Shown here one piece after another: positions 1 through 13,887 of a stretch of 64,000 nt of DNA. The position numbers were made by a program, and so were the translations under genes. The notes beneath the pieces are model-generated. The model saw only the letters and a program-made list of their open reading frames with translations. It did not search any database and was not told the DNA's origin. Origin of the DNA: Leptospira sanjuanensis. GTDB lineage: Bacteria > Spirochaetota > Leptospiria > Leptospirales > Leptospiraceae. The stretch covers positions 558,001-622,000 of the forward strand of contig NZ_JAIZBH010000001.1 in the NCBI RefSeq assembly GCF_022267375.1. The letters run 5' to 3'. How positions within the stretch are numbered: the stretch's first letter is position 1; the number at the start of each line of letters is the position of its first letter.

Positions 1-81
1 AAAAACAAGGGAGAATATTCGGATTTTTTGATAGGTTCGGGAAAAAGGCTGTACTTTTTCGAAAAGAAACCGGAGGATTGA
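1..81 (+). CDS. 3' end of an upstream gene (partial)
   Basis: Frame 1 is open from the first base to a TGA at 79-81 and would encode the last 26 residues of a protein that starts outside the window, ending ..FFEKKPED. The composition (alternating charged and aromatic residues) is plausible for coding DNA, but the piece is too short to identify. The next gene begins about 55 bp later on the same strand, so the two could be cotranscribed. It may also be chance open frame. Confidence 0.35.
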   Translation, partial: KNKGEYSDFLIGSGKRLYFFEKKPED

Positions 82-135
82 ATCGGTCCTTCCGATTTCG
101 ATCGGGAAGTGACTTCTCACAGGTTTGAAGATCGA

Positions 136-468
136 ATGATGACGCAAAGCCCCGTTCCCATTTTACCGCGAAAAAGAACCCGATTCCGCGCAACGGTTGG
201 GTCCGTGCTTCCTCATAAAAATCCGGAGTTGTCGAGAATTCTTCTGCAGGACATTTGTCTTTTGATTTCCGGAAGACCGGTGATTCAGGCACAACTCTTC
301 TATCTTTCCCGAAAATTCCGATCCATGGATCTGAAACCGGGAAACGAAGTCGAGTTTGACGCAAGGATCAAACCCGATCGAAAAGGCCTTTCTTCCGATT
401 CGATCCGATTGAATTATCCAACGAAAATCTTCCGTTTTAATCCTGGAAAAGAGCGCTTCCTTTTTTAG
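136..468 (+). CDS. Small hypothetical protein, possibly OB-fold-like
   Basis: About 110 residues, not recognised. The sequence has a basic N-terminal stretch (PRKRTRFRATV), a middle part rich in beta-prone residues, and a segment MDLKPGNEVEFDARIKPDRK. That arrangement resembles small beta-barrel (OB-like) proteins in which 'pG..v.FdA.v' is a strand-turn motif, but this is only an impression. No signal peptide or membrane segment is visible. The ATG at 136 was chosen because GAAG lies 6 nt upstream; a GTG at 109 would add nine residues but has no properly spaced ribosome-binding site. It sits between a truncated upstream gene and dedA-like gene 562-1206 on the same strand. Confidence 0.55.
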   Translation: MMTQSPVPILPRKRTRFRATVGSVLPHKNPELSRILLQDICLLISGRPVIQAQLFYLSRKFRSMDLKPGNEVEFDARIKPDRKGLSSDSIRLNYPTKIFRFNPGKERFLF

Positions 469-561
469 CGTTTTACGCGTTTGACTTACCCGATCCTCGG
501 TAAATTCTATCCTAAAATGAATTTACGATAGAACCTCGCTCTTTCGAGCAGGGGAGGTACC

Positions 562-1206
<645 letters not shown>

Positions 1207-1248
1207 TCTTTTCCGAACAAAAAAGCTCGCCCGGGTTGTTGCTAAACG

Positions 1249-2256
<1,008 letters not shown>

Positions 2257-2488
2257 AACCGGCTTTATTGAATGATCGATACCGCCGAACTACGGGAATC
2301 GGTTTTCAAAAAGGAAAATCTTACTCAAAAAAAGGGCGGATTTGACCCGGAAACCCGTCTAAGAAAAAAGATTAAAAATAATTTTGACGAGAATTGGTTT
2401 GCACCCTGAGAGGAAAATCATTTCACTTCCAATCGGACGATTCGATTTCGTCGATTCTTTTTATGGAGTCTTCAATTCGGCGTTCTAA

Positions 2489-2836
2489 TTGAAAAACATG
2501 AACCTTCTATTCAACCTGAATCATAGAATTCTCGCGCTCCTGAGCTCCGTTTTGATTCTTTATACCGTAATTGCGCTGATTCGACCGATGGATTCCGGTA
2601 GAAACGCCTCACCGGCTGCGGCCGCGACGGAATCCTCGGAAGCCTCCGAAGCGGAGGCGGAAAAGGAAAAAGCGGCCGAACTCAAACTGGAGGATCTTGC
2701 TTCGCAAGAGAATTCTTTCGCACTTCATTATGATTTGGAATCGGCTCGTTACATCGATCCGGCAAATCTCGTTCCGGTTCAACACTTCACCGAAATAGAA
2801 AACCCACCCCCGGAAAAACTCCTGCTTTCGATCTGA
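2489..2836 (+). CDS. Small single-pass membrane protein, function unknown
   Basis: 115 residues: short N-terminal cytoplasmic part, one hydrophobic helix (about residues 13-32, [18 protein letters not shown]), then an Ala/Glu/Ser-rich low-complexity linker and a C-terminal segment ending at residue 115. Topology suggests an inner-membrane anchor with a periplasmic tail. It starts at a TTG (2489) or at the ATG three codons later. It ends 43 bp before the SulP-carbonic anhydrase gene on the same strand, so it is probably cotranscribed and may be an accessory or assembly partner of that transporter, but no homology supports this directly. Confidence 0.6.
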   Translation: MKNMNLLFNLNHRILALLSSVLILYTVIALIRPMDSGRNASPAAAATESSEASEAEAEKEKAAELKLEDLASQENSFALHYDLESARYIDPANLVPVQHFTEIENPPPEKLLLSI

Positions 2837-2879
2837 TTGTTTTCGAAATTTTCGGGCCTTTGCCCGAACAGGAGTTTTT

Positions 2880-5105
2880 ATGAATATTCTACAATCATTA
2901 CCCCGTGTTTCCTGGGACGACTTGAAACACGATCTATCTTCGGGTTTGGTCGTCTTTTTAATCGCGCTCCCTCTTTGTATCGGAATCGCCTTCGCATCGG
3001 GCGCTCCGATCATCTCCGGTTTGATCGGAGGTATCGTCGGAGGGGTTGTCGTTTCCATGATCAGCAAGTCGCCTTTATCGGTCAGCGGCCCCGCCGCCGG
3101 ATTGACGGTCATCGTTTACGATTCGATCCAAACGCTCGGAAATTTTAACGACTTTCTTTTGGCTCTCTGCATCGCGGGAGTCTTTCAAATCCTATTAGGT
3201 TTTTTGAAAGCGGGAATTCTCAGTAATTTTTTTCCGTCCTCCGTGATCAAGGGATTGTTGGCGGCGATCGGCGCGGTTCTGATCTTAAAACAGATTCCCC
3301 ACGCGATCGGTTACGACATGGATTACGTAGGCGATATGGGATTTTTTCAGAAAGATCACGAAAATACGTTTTCGGAAATTTTGACCGCCTTTACCCGGTT
3401 TACGCCGGGAGCCGTGGTTCTGTTTGCAGTTTCGATTTCTTTGATTTTACTTTGGGAAAAGATGAAGCTTCAGAAAAGATTTCTAATTCACGGATCCTTG
3501 GTTGCGATCGTAGTGAGCGTTTTATTAAACGAAGTCTTTCGCTCGTTCGGATTCGGCATCGCCGTCGGTCAGGATCATTTGCTACAACCGATTCGATTGG
3601 ACAACGTCTGGGATCTTTTCCAGGACGATCTTTTTCCGAACATTTCCCAATGGAAGAATCAGGCGGTTTATATCATCGGTGTGAAGATTTGTATCGTGGC
3701 CAGTTTGGAAACACTTTTGAATTTGGAGGCGGTAGAAAAATCGGATCCGGAAAGAAGAATCGTTTCCAAAAACCGCGAACTGGTTGCACAAGGGGCCGGG
3801 AACTTAATTTCCGGAATCGTAGGAGGATTGCCGATTACTTCCGTCATCATTCGAAGTTCGGCGAATTTACAAGCGGGTGCTAAAACGAGACTCTCCGCAT
3901 TTCTGCACGGTATTCTGCTTCTTTTTTCGCTCGTTGTGATTCCGAGCTGGATCGCGAAAATCCCTCTGTCTGCTTTGGCGGCCGTCCTTCTCGTTGTTGG
4001 TTATAAACTCACCGATTACAGCATTCTCAAATCGCAATACAAAAAAGGGATGGATCAGTTCGTTCCTTTTATGGCGACTTTGTTGGGAATCGTTTTTACG
4101 GACATTCTGATCGGAATCGGAATCGGCGCACTGTTTTCCATCTTCTTTATTATGAGAAGAAACGTTCTCAATCCTTACGTATTCAACAAGAAGGATATGG
4201 CTTTCGGAGTGGAAGCAAGGATCGATCTTTCCGAGGACGTCTCGTTTCTGAATAAGTCGAGTATGTTGTATAAACTCGAAAAAGTTCCGAATAACTCGCG
4301 TTTGATTATCGACGGTTCCAAGTCCAAATACATCGATCCCGACGTTTTGGAGATCATCGAAGACTTTAAGATCGTCGCGAAGTCGCGTAATATCCGGCTG
4401 GAAATCATAGACGTAACGACTCCTTATCAGAAGATCAAAAACAAACCTCTGGATGTCGTCGCTCAACAGGATTATCAAAGGCTCTTCGATAACAATCGGA
4501 TTTGGGTCGAGGAGAAGCTTGCCAAAGATCCCGATTACTTTAAGAATCTTGCATTGGGTCAAGCGCCTCAATACCTTCTGATTTCCTGTTCGGATAGCAG
4601 AATTTCCGTTAACGAAATGACCGGTACGAGCGCGGGGGAACTTTTCGTCCACAGAAACATCGCGAATTTAGTGATCGATACCGATATGAACCTGATGTCC
4701 GTGCTTCAGTATTCGGTCGAGGTTTTAAAGGTGAAACATATCGTAGTTTGCGGACATTACGGATGCGGAGGAGTAAAGGCTGCGATCGACGGAAAGTATC
4801 ACGGTCTGATCGACGCATGGTTGAGGCACATTAAGCAGGTGTATCGAATCCATAAAAAGGAACTCATTGGGATTTTGGATGAGAGCGAAAAACACGAACG
4901 TCTCGTCGAACTCAACGTGCGGGAACAGGTTTACAATCTTTGTATGACGACCATCGTCCAGAACGCATGGGCGCAGGGCAACGACCTTCAACTTCACGGT
5001 TGGGTTTATGATATCAAAGAAGGGAAGATTATCGATCTGCACATAGAGATCGATAAGGATTTTCGGGATTACGATATTTTCCGTTATCAATTCGAAACGA
5101 ACTAA
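2880..5105 (+). CDS. SulP anion transporter fused to beta-carbonic anhydrase
   Basis: A 741-residue fusion. Residues about 15-420 are a SulP/SLC26 transporter core with many helices; residues about 440-520 look like a STAS-type regulatory domain ([22 protein letters not shown]); residues about 535-741 are a beta-class carbonic anhydrase. The zinc ligands are Cys570, Asp572, His626 and Cys629 within CSDSR and CGHYGCGG, and the Asp-Arg pair of the catalytic dyad (D572, R574) is present. SulP-carbonic anhydrase fusions are known and are thought to couple bicarbonate (or other anion) uptake to CO2 hydration at the inner membrane. Start ATG follows AGGAG at 2869-2873. A strong hairpin follows the stop codon. 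Confidence 0.93.
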   Translation: MNILQSLPRVSWDDLKHDLSSGLVVFLIALPLCIGIAFASGAPIISGLIGGIVGGVVVSMISKSPLSVSGPAAGLTVIVYDSIQTLGNFNDFLLALCIAGVFQILLGFLKAGILSNFFPSSVIKGLLAAIGAVLILKQIPHAIGYDMDYVGDMGFFQKDHENTFSEILTAFTRFTPGAVVLFAVSISLILLWEKMKLQKRFLIHGSLVAIVVSVLLNEVFRSFGFGIAVGQDHLLQPIRLDNVWDLFQDDLFPNISQWKNQAVYIIGVKICIVASLETLLNLEAVEKSDPERRIVSKNRELVAQGAGNLISGIVGGLPITSVIIRSSANLQAGAKTRLSAFLHGILLLFSLVVIPSWIAKIPLSALAAVLLVVGYKLTDYSILKSQYKKGMDQFVPFMATLLGIVFTDILIGIGIGALFSIFFIMRRNVLNPYVFNKKDMAFGVEARIDLSEDVSFLNKSSMLYKLEKVPNNSRLIIDGSKSKYIDPDVLEIIEDFKIVAKSRNIRLEIIDVTTPYQKIKNKPLDVVAQQDYQRLFDNNRIWVEEKLAKDPDYFKNLALGQAPQYLLISCSDSRISVNEMTGTSAGELFVHRNIANLVIDTDMNLMSVLQYSVEVLKVKHIVVCGHYGCGGVKAAIDGKYHGLIDAWLRHIKQVYRIHKKELIGILDESEKHERLVELNVREQVYNLCMTTIVQNAWAQGNDLQLHGWVYDIKEGKIIDLHIEIDKDFRDYDIFRYQFETN

Positions 5106-5425
5106 CAACGTTTCGATGATGGAGTTCCGAATCGTTATGGGTTTGGAAATCGTAAGTTGTCAATATCAGGAACCGGAGAACCGCTCCGGCTTCCTGATCT
5201 AAAGCCGCTTTTTATGCGTCAATATTACATCCACTTATTCCCATCGGTTCGTTTAACGTTTTTAACGTTTCGCCTTCGAGTTTCTTAAGAGATAGGAATA
5301 TTCAAAAATTTTAATATTTATTCGAATTTTTACTCTCATTTGAAAGCGATCCTGCGAAACGTTCTCAGTTTAAGCGGAGATGCGGGAAAAGAAAATCCGT
5401 TCCTGAACGAAATTCTCTTTTTCCG
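5106..5425. other. Intergenic region after the SulP-CA gene
   Basis: About 350 bp separate the SulP-carbonic anhydrase gene from the next gene. It holds the hairpin at 5165-5198 and an AT-rich stretch around 5290-5340 that could contain promoter elements. I see no convincing gene in it. Confidence 0.5.
5165..5198 (+). terminator. Hairpin terminator after SulP-CA gene
   Basis: Arms ATCAGGAACCGGAG and CTCCGGCTTCCTGAT pair over 14 bp with one bulged base around a 5-nt loop, 60 bp after the stop codon. The T-run (CTTTTT at 5209-5214) is displaced by about 10 nt, so termination may be imperfect or the hairpin may protect the 3' end. Confidence 0.6.
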
Positions 5426-5446
5426 TTGACAAGCTAATCGTAGCTT
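5426..5446 (+). promoter_or_regulatory. Putative MerR-type promoter/operator of the metal efflux operon
   Basis: A consensus -35 box TTGACA (5426-5431) runs directly into a perfect dyad AAGCT-AATCGT-AGCTT (5431-5446). MerR-family operators characteristically place a dyad immediately after TTGAC in an over-long spacer, and the downstream genes encode metal efflux. No good -10 is seen at the expected distance, and no merR gene lies in the window, so this is an inference only. Confidence 0.35.
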
Positions 5447-5458
5447 TAAGCTGGAGAC

Positions 5459-5848
5459 ATGAGGAGCGGGATCTATAAAGCGGGAATTTTTCTTACGATG
5501 CTGTCCGTCGTTGTCTTGCTTCTGGATTGCGGACCGACTTGCGGATTTAACGGTTTAGAAGATACGTCCCTTTATTCCGAATCCGTTTCTCCTTGCCATC
5601 AGGACAAAAATTCGGATTCCGAAGAGGAAAGAAACTGCGAATGGGATATCGGTTCCGTCTCGATTTCGGAATCGGATTCTCAATTCTCCAAATTCATTCG
5701 ATTTTATTTACCGATTCACTTGTATTCGGCGAACGTATTCTTTTTGTTTGTCTTTTCTTTTCCGCAATCCGAGATCGTTCCAAACGAAATTCTTTCGACC
5801 GATCCCCAGCCGATCCGTTTGATTCGATCCGTCCGCATTCTAATTTGA
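5459..5848 (+). CDS. Small Cys-containing exported protein leading the metal efflux operon
   Basis: 129 residues, family not recognised. An N-terminal hydrophobic segment (about residues 8-24) ends in DCGPTCGFN, compatible with a lipoprotein or signal-anchor; further cysteine and histidine residues follow (SPCHQDKN, NCEWD), then an acidic stretch and a second hydrophobic segment at about 80-100. Small Cys/His proteins often precede czc/cus-type operons and bind or sense metal, so a metal-handling role is likely but unproven. The ATG at 5459 follows CTGGAGA; an ATG at 5498 would give a shorter signal peptide. The outer-membrane channel gene starts about 100 bp downstream. Confidence 0.55.
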   Translation: MRSGIYKAGIFLTMLSVVVLLLDCGPTCGFNGLEDTSLYSESVSPCHQDKNSDSEEERNCEWDIGSVSISESDSQFSKFIRFYLPIHLYSANVFFLFVFSFPQSEIVPNEILSTDPQPIRLIRSVRILI

Positions 5849-7263
5849 TTCAATTCTCCTAAGCTTATTTGCGGACTATGATAGGAAACTACGTTGCGTT
5901 TTCTATCAGCAGTCCGAGATCGTTTCGATTTTTTAGGAGGTATTTATGAGATACGATTCGAATTCCGCTTTCGGGAGAATTCTTTTCTTATTCGCGGATC
6001 AATTCCGATCACAACAGAATATTCGAAAAATAATATATTCCGTATTTTTAATTTTATTTTTACCGTTCATGTCCTCGCATGCGGAATCGAACGAAACTCT
6101 GGATGTTCCCAAAATCGTCGGTTTGGCGGAAAAGAATTCTCCGTTGCTTTTGTCTTTGAACGCGGATTTGGAATCCTTGTTTTATCAGCGCAAACAACAG
6201 GGAAAAACGCAGAATCCGGCCGTCACGGTCGACTACGGACAAAGAAGCGCGGCCAACGAAAGCGGTGCGGAATACGCGCTTCAATTCGAACAGCCGATCT
6301 ATTTTCCGGGAAGAAAGGAATTGCGTCAGCTTTTGGTCGATAACGATTCTCGAATCAAGGAAATCCAACTCGCCGAAGCTTCCAATTCCATACGTTTCAA
6401 CGCGGTCAAATTCGCGTATCGGTATTTGGTTTCGGCGGGAAAACGAAACCACGTCAAGGAACGACTGAGAAGACTTTCGATTCTTGAAAGTTATATTCGG
6501 GCGAGACCGTTCATCACTCCTCAAGCGAAGACGGATCTGTTCATCATTCAAAGAAGAATTCTCGCGTTGAGAAAACATTTCAACGATCTCGAACTGGATG
6601 CGAATAAACAGTACGAGGCGATGAACTTGTATCTGATGCTGGAATCTTCCCCTTCGTTGCGGATTCCGTTTTTTTCGGAGGGTGCCAAGTTCGATTTCAA
6701 CCAATTGCAGACCAAAGCCGTTTCGCAAAATCTTAGTTTGATGGCGGCCAAGGGAGAAATCGAAAAGGCAAAAACAGAACTGAATCTCGCTACTTTGGAA
6801 AAATATCCCGATTACTCGATCATCAGCCAAGTCGGAGAAGACCGGTCGGGGGTCGCGAACCGGTTTTACGATTTCGGTTTAAAATTTCGAATTCCTCTTT
6901 GGGATCAGTTTCAAAATAAGGTTTCCGCCGCGGAAACGAACGTAAAGTCGAAGCAGGGAATTCTTCAACATCAGGAGAATCTAGTAAAGACCGCGTTCAA
7001 GCAGGCGTTTCTCGATTACGAACAATCCAAGATCAATCTGAGGCTTTACGATCTTTCTAAGTTAGACGAAATCGAGCGCGACCTGAATTACGCGGACGTA
7101 GAGTTTAAAAAGGGAAGAATTTTGATGATGAGCTATTTGGAATTGGAAAATCAGCTTCATGAAACCCATCACGCGATCTTAGACGCGCAGATTTCCCATC
7201 TTGAGGCGTTGCTAAATCTTCTCCACATCACGAACGAAAAAGATATTATAGGAACTTTTAAAC

Positions 7264-10386
<3,123 letters not shown>

Positions 10387-10487
10387 AATATTCCGAGTTT
10401 ATGATATAATAGATATAGACGAAAGAGATTCTTTTCTTTTTGAAAAATCCTCAAGCGAATGTGCGGAGTGAAACGGAACAACGTTAA

Positions 10488-10524
10488 AAAACTTCCCGAA
10501 ATCGGAACGGTCTCGGGAAGTTTT
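10488..10524. terminator. Bidirectional terminator between RND pump and lipase pseudogene
   Basis: A perfect 12-bp inverted repeat, AAAACTTCCCGA (10488-10499) and TCGGGAAGTTTT (10513-10524), with a 13-nt loop. Flanking A and T runs allow it to act in both directions, and it lies exactly between convergent genes. Confidence 0.85.
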
Positions 10525-10531
10525 CAGCGAA

Positions 10532-11449
10532 TTACTGATTGGATTTGGCGTTGTTAGCCATTTTCAAGAAGTAGGCGTTCGTGTCATACCAGAGTTGTCC
10601 CAAGTAGAGAGCGTTGGTCGCTTCCAAGTGGTCGATTCCGGTGGTTAAAAGAGGGATAGAGGGGCCTCCCTTCCAAGTACCCCATCTTTGAGAAGAATCG
10701 GGAACGACGCCGTCGTTCGCGATGCTCATCCCGTAGAAAGGAGCGCCGATCGCGCAGATTGGATGCAGTAATCCCATAGCAGGATGTTGAATCAGATCCG
10801 CAACGCTGATTGTCGAACCGTAAGAAAAATACTTCACTCCGGAAGCGTTCGGTGCGGAAGCGTTGAACGTTTTCGCTCCGTCCGTTGTGAGCAACTTTAA
10901 CGCCGCGGTTGCGTTTTGGCTGGAATCTCCGTAAACCACACCCGCAAGTGTTTCGATAATCGTGGAAACGTAAGGGAGCGCCCAGCTCGGGATCACTGCC
11001 AAAACGATGTTTGCGATCGGACTTCCTTGGTGCGGCGTATTCAGAGTCGTTACGCTTGCGACCTTGCTGCTCATGGAAAGATTAGAAACCATGTAACGCG
11101 CATCCAATCCGCCTTGCGAGTGGCCGATGATATGCACTTTACCGGTGTAATTGTTTGCAGCCATTGCCGCGAGGATTGCCGTCTTCAATTGAGAAGCTCT
11201 GCTTGCGCTGGAATTCAACGCAGTAACGGAAGGAGTTAGGACGGTTGCTCCTTGATTGCGAAGATACGCCGCGTTTCATCCCCAATAGTCGACTACCGTA
11301 GAACCGTTTCCCCAACCGAACAAGCCGTGAGCTAAAACGATCGGATAACTTCCGGAGAGCGGCTTTCCCGTTCCTCCGCCGGACGCCGACAATACGCTCG
11401 TCATAAAGAAGACAAGCACTACACTTAATATTCTCATCACACTTTTCAT
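10532..11449 (-). pseudogene. Secreted triacylglycerol lipase paralogue broken by an in-frame TGA
   Basis: Read on the minus strand from the ATG at 11449 (GAGGT upstream) this frame encodes a 305-residue lipase with signal peptide, homologous along its whole length to the intact neighbour at 11848-12768. Codon 11278-11276 is TGA; the neighbour has GGA (Gly of DYWGGNAAYL), so one G-to-T change truncates the product after about 57 residues, before the nucleophile elbow. Everything after it is intact: GHSQGG, the catalytic Asp region NDGVVPDSSQ and the catalytic His region DHLE. An ORF restarting at 11218 lacks the signal peptide and oxyanion strand. Either a recent nonsense mutation or a sequencing error; selenocysteine is very unlikely because the paralogue has Gly. 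Confidence 0.85.
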
Positions 11450-11786
11450 TTGTATTTACCTCATGCGATCCATCCGGAACCGCAGAACGAAGGATATAAA
11501 GGAGCGAACGCCGTTCAAGAAAAAAATGTTAAGCGACATGCAAAATGCTTCATTTTATCGCATAACGTACGTCCGTTATATGAAGCGTTAATTTAATATT
11601 CTTAAAATATTATATTCTTTAAATTTAATGTATTTGATCGCAATTTGGGGATGTTTTGAACTGGCAGCCGTGTTTTGCGGAGAGAAAAAGAGGCTGAACG
11701 TCGTGTTCGAAGGCGCAAAAGAATCGCCCCGCAGTTATAGAAACCGCGGGAGCGGGAAAAAGTCAGAGGAATTGATCTGCGATTCT
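11450..11786. other. Intergenic region upstream of the broken lipase
   Basis: Roughly 400 bp between the two lipase genes. It contains an AT-rich stretch at about 11585-11630 likely to hold the promoter of the minus-strand pseudogene, and a small dyad AAAATG-CTT-CATTTT at 11543-11557. A 69-codon plus-strand reading frame (11628-11837) has no coding character and no ribosome-binding site; I do not regard it as a gene. Confidence 0.5.
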
Positions 11787-11836
11787 CAAAGAGAACGAGA
11801 ATTCTTCTTATCCGAAAGAATCGAACCTTCTCTTTG
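11787..11836 (-). terminator. Hairpin downstream of the intact lipase gene
   Basis: A perfect 9-bp outer stem CAAAGAGAA / TTCTCTTTG encloses a second pairing (GAATTCTT with AAGAATC). It starts 11 bp after the lipase stop codon on the minus strand, so it is likely its terminator, although no long U-run follows. Confidence 0.5.
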
Positions 11837-11847
11837 AATGCGGATGT

Positions 11848-12768
11848 TTACTGGTTACTTTTTGCGTTAGACGCCATCTTCAAGAAGTAGGCGTTCGAAT
11901 CATACCAGAGTTGTCCGAGATACAAAGTATTCGGAGCTTCCAGGTGATCGATCCCGGTCGTTAAAAGAGGAATCGAAGGCCCGCCTTTCCAAGTCCCCCA
12001 TCTTTGAGAAGAATCAGGAACGACTCCGTCGTTTGCGATGCTGAGTCCGTAGAAAGGTCCGCCGATCGCGCAGATCGGTTGGAGCAATCCCATCAAAGGA
12101 TGTTGAATCAGATCGGGAATCGTGATCGTCGAACCGTAAGAGAAGTATTTCACGGCGGAACTATTTGGAGTATTCGCGTTGAAAGTCGTCAGATTTGCGG
12201 TTGTGAACATCTTCAAGGCGTTCGAAGCGTTTTGGTTGGATTGACCTAAAACGACCTGAACTACGGTTCCCACGATTGTGGAAACGTAAGGCAAAGCCCA
12301 GCTTGGAATCACGGAATACATGATGTTCGCAATCGGGCTTCCGCGGTGCGGAGTGTTCAACGTAGTAAGCGACGCGATTTTGTTCGCCATTCCGAGGTTT
12401 GCGATCATGTAACGGGAATCCAATCCGCCTTGAGAATGGCCGATGATATGAATTTTACCGGTGTAATTGTTGGCTGCGAGCCCTGCTAGGATCTGTGTCT
12501 TTAGTTGAGTCGCGCGAGCGGAGCTGGATTCAAGAGAGGTTACGGTAGGAGTAAAAACGGTTGCACCTTGATTTCTCAAATACGCCGCATTTCCACCCCA
12601 ATAGTCAGTGATGGTCGATCCGTTTCCCCAGCCCAGGGTTCCGTGAGCAAGAACGATTGGGTAAGTTCCGGAAAGGGGCTTGCTCGAAGATCCGCCGCCG
12701 GATGCATATAAAACGTTCGTTATTAAAAACGCGAACGTTAACAAAATTCTAAGTTTCACTTTTCTCAT
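11848..12768 (-). CDS. Secreted triacylglycerol lipase (Burkholderia/Pseudomonas type)
   Basis: 306 residues with signal peptide (hydrophobic core about residues 7-22). Hallmarks of family I.1/I.2 lipases: oxyanion strand YPIVLAHGTLGWG, DYWGGNAAYLRNQGA, nucleophile elbow GHSQGG (Ser112), LNTPHRGSPIA, catalytic-acid region NDGVVPDSSQ (Asp247) and DHLE (His275, with Asp274 in a position like the calcium ligand area). It should hydrolyse long-chain acylglycerols outside the inner membrane. ATG 12768 is chosen because AAGGTGAAG precedes it and it matches the start of the paralogue; an ATG at 12792 would add eight residues. No lipase-specific foldase (Lif) gene is adjacent, unlike in Pseudomonas. 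Confidence 0.9.
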   Translation of the reverse strand: MRKVKLRILLTFAFLITNVLYASGGGSSSKPLSGTYPIVLAHGTLGWGNGSTITDYWGGNAAYLRNQGATVFTPTVTSLESSSARATQLKTQILAGLAANNYTGKIHIIGHSQGGLDSRYMIANLGMANKIASLTTLNTPHRGSPIANIMYSVIPSWALPYVSTIVGTVVQVVLGQSNQNASNALKMFTTANLTTFNANTPNSSAVKYFSYGSTITIPDLIQHPLMGLLQPICAIGGPFYGLSIANDGVVPDSSQRWGTWKGGPSIPLLTTGIDHLEAPNTLYLGQLWYDSNAYFLKMASNAKSNQ

Positions 12769-13004
12769 TTTCTTCACCTTATTTATTTTCAAATCGAAAC
12801 GCAGTGGAACGTAACGTGGGTGGGGAATGAATCAAGTAAAAAACGGAATATAAGCGGGATCTAAGTAAATTATTTTAGAAAAACGTTATATATTCCGAAC
12901 GTTCGTAATTTTAAAATTAGAATTCAATCAATCATCAATCTCCTTTAATTTTTCAGTTTTGCTATCGCATACGAAAAACTAAAGATTTAGATATGGATAT
13001 AGAG

Positions 13005-13748
13005 TTACGGAGATATCGTGAACCAAGGCGTCTCTTCGAAATCTTTCCTTACTCTTTCTAACAAGTTTATCTTTAATTTATTTTGGGTTTCTAATCCGAG
13101 AGCTGGCGCCTCTCCTACATAAACCGACGGCGGAATTTCTAAAAGTCCTCCGCTTGGTTTCCAAGAAGAAGAACCGGGAGTAATTAATTCCATATATTTC
13201 TTTTGTATAGGATCGATTTTGTTAAAGTTTTTTGAAACAATCACTCGGTACGCGCCCATGTTATAAAATTGGGAAACATTAGGTTTTACTTCTACTTCGG
13301 AAAGTTTAATTAATGTCTCCGGATGTGCCGTAGGAAACGGCATTGTCGCTGAACTGGAAAAGCCGACTCCGCCGCCCAAGCTTCCGGATGACGATACTTT
13401 GGTTGAAGTAAAAGAACCTACTAATGCGTATGTTCCCGGCTCAGGATTGAAAATATAACCAACGCCTCTGTTGATCCAATCAGCTTGAAAAACGGCGTTT
13501 TGTTCACTTAATGGTTTATTAGGATTGAAATTTCGAACAAAATAGAAATTTGTAGATTTTTGGGGAAGATTGAAAAGATTTCCTCCCGCAAATTTCATCA
13601 TAGCACTTTCAGCTTGGTTTTCTAATTCCACATAAACGCCTATCGCCGCTATTCTACTATTATCTTTTGGTAGAATGGTGGGCTTCGAAACGCATTGTGC
13701 AATAAAAACTACTGGAACTATCAATTTTAATAAAGTCAATTTTTTCAT
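13005..13748 (-). CDS. Hypothetical lipoprotein
   Basis: 247 residues. A lysine-rich N-terminus and hydrophobic core end in VFIAQC, a plausible spirochaetal lipobox, so the mature protein is probably lipidated. The body has a Gly/Ser-rich run (SSSGSLGGGVGFSSSA, about residues 120-137) and beta-prone segments; no known domain is recognised. Its DNA is visibly more AT-rich than the flanking genes, hinting at separate ancestry. The ATG at 13748 follows GGATTCC; an in-frame ATG at 13760 is also possible. It lies between a lipase gene and another putative lipoprotein gene, all on the minus strand but with gaps over 100 bp. Confidence 0.7.
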   Translation of the reverse strand: MKKLTLLKLIVPVVFIAQCVSKPTILPKDNSRIAAIGVYVELENQAESAMMKFAGGNLFNLPQKSTNFYFVRNFNPNKPLSEQNAVFQADWINRGVGYIFNPEPGTYALVGSFTSTKVSSSGSLGGGVGFSSSATMPFPTAHPETLIKLSEVEVKPNVSQFYNMGAYRVIVSKNFNKIDPIQKKYMELITPGSSSWKPSGGLLEIPPSVYVGEAPALGLETQNKLKINLLERVRKDFEETPWFTISP

Positions 13749-13887
13749 AGTGGAATCCATTATGAAAACTCATTTGTGATGGTAAATTGTTTTTTAAATC
13801 ACAAGTGAGTTTTTCTTTTTAAAATCGGAACGAAGTATGAGGATATCGAATCGAATTCGACGAATTCAATGAAAATAGTCGCGAAAT

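Noticed and set aside
3867..4652. Long antisense open frame (261 codons) inside the SulP-carbonic anhydrase gene
   Set aside because: It is the complement of a strongly coding frame, has no ribosome-binding site and shows the Arg/Phe-rich composition typical of antisense shadows.
6060..6830. 256-codon antisense frame inside the TolC-like gene
   Set aside because: Complement of well-conserved efflux protein sequence; no initiation signals and no recognisable domain.
11276..11278. TGA read as selenocysteine in the lipase
   Set aside because: The paralogue has glycine at this position, it is not at the active site, and no SECIS-like structure is apparent; a nonsense mutation is simpler.
11628..11837. 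Possible 69-codon gene between the lipase genes
   Set aside because: No ribosome-binding site, low-complexity charged composition, and it includes the terminator hairpin of the intact lipase gene.
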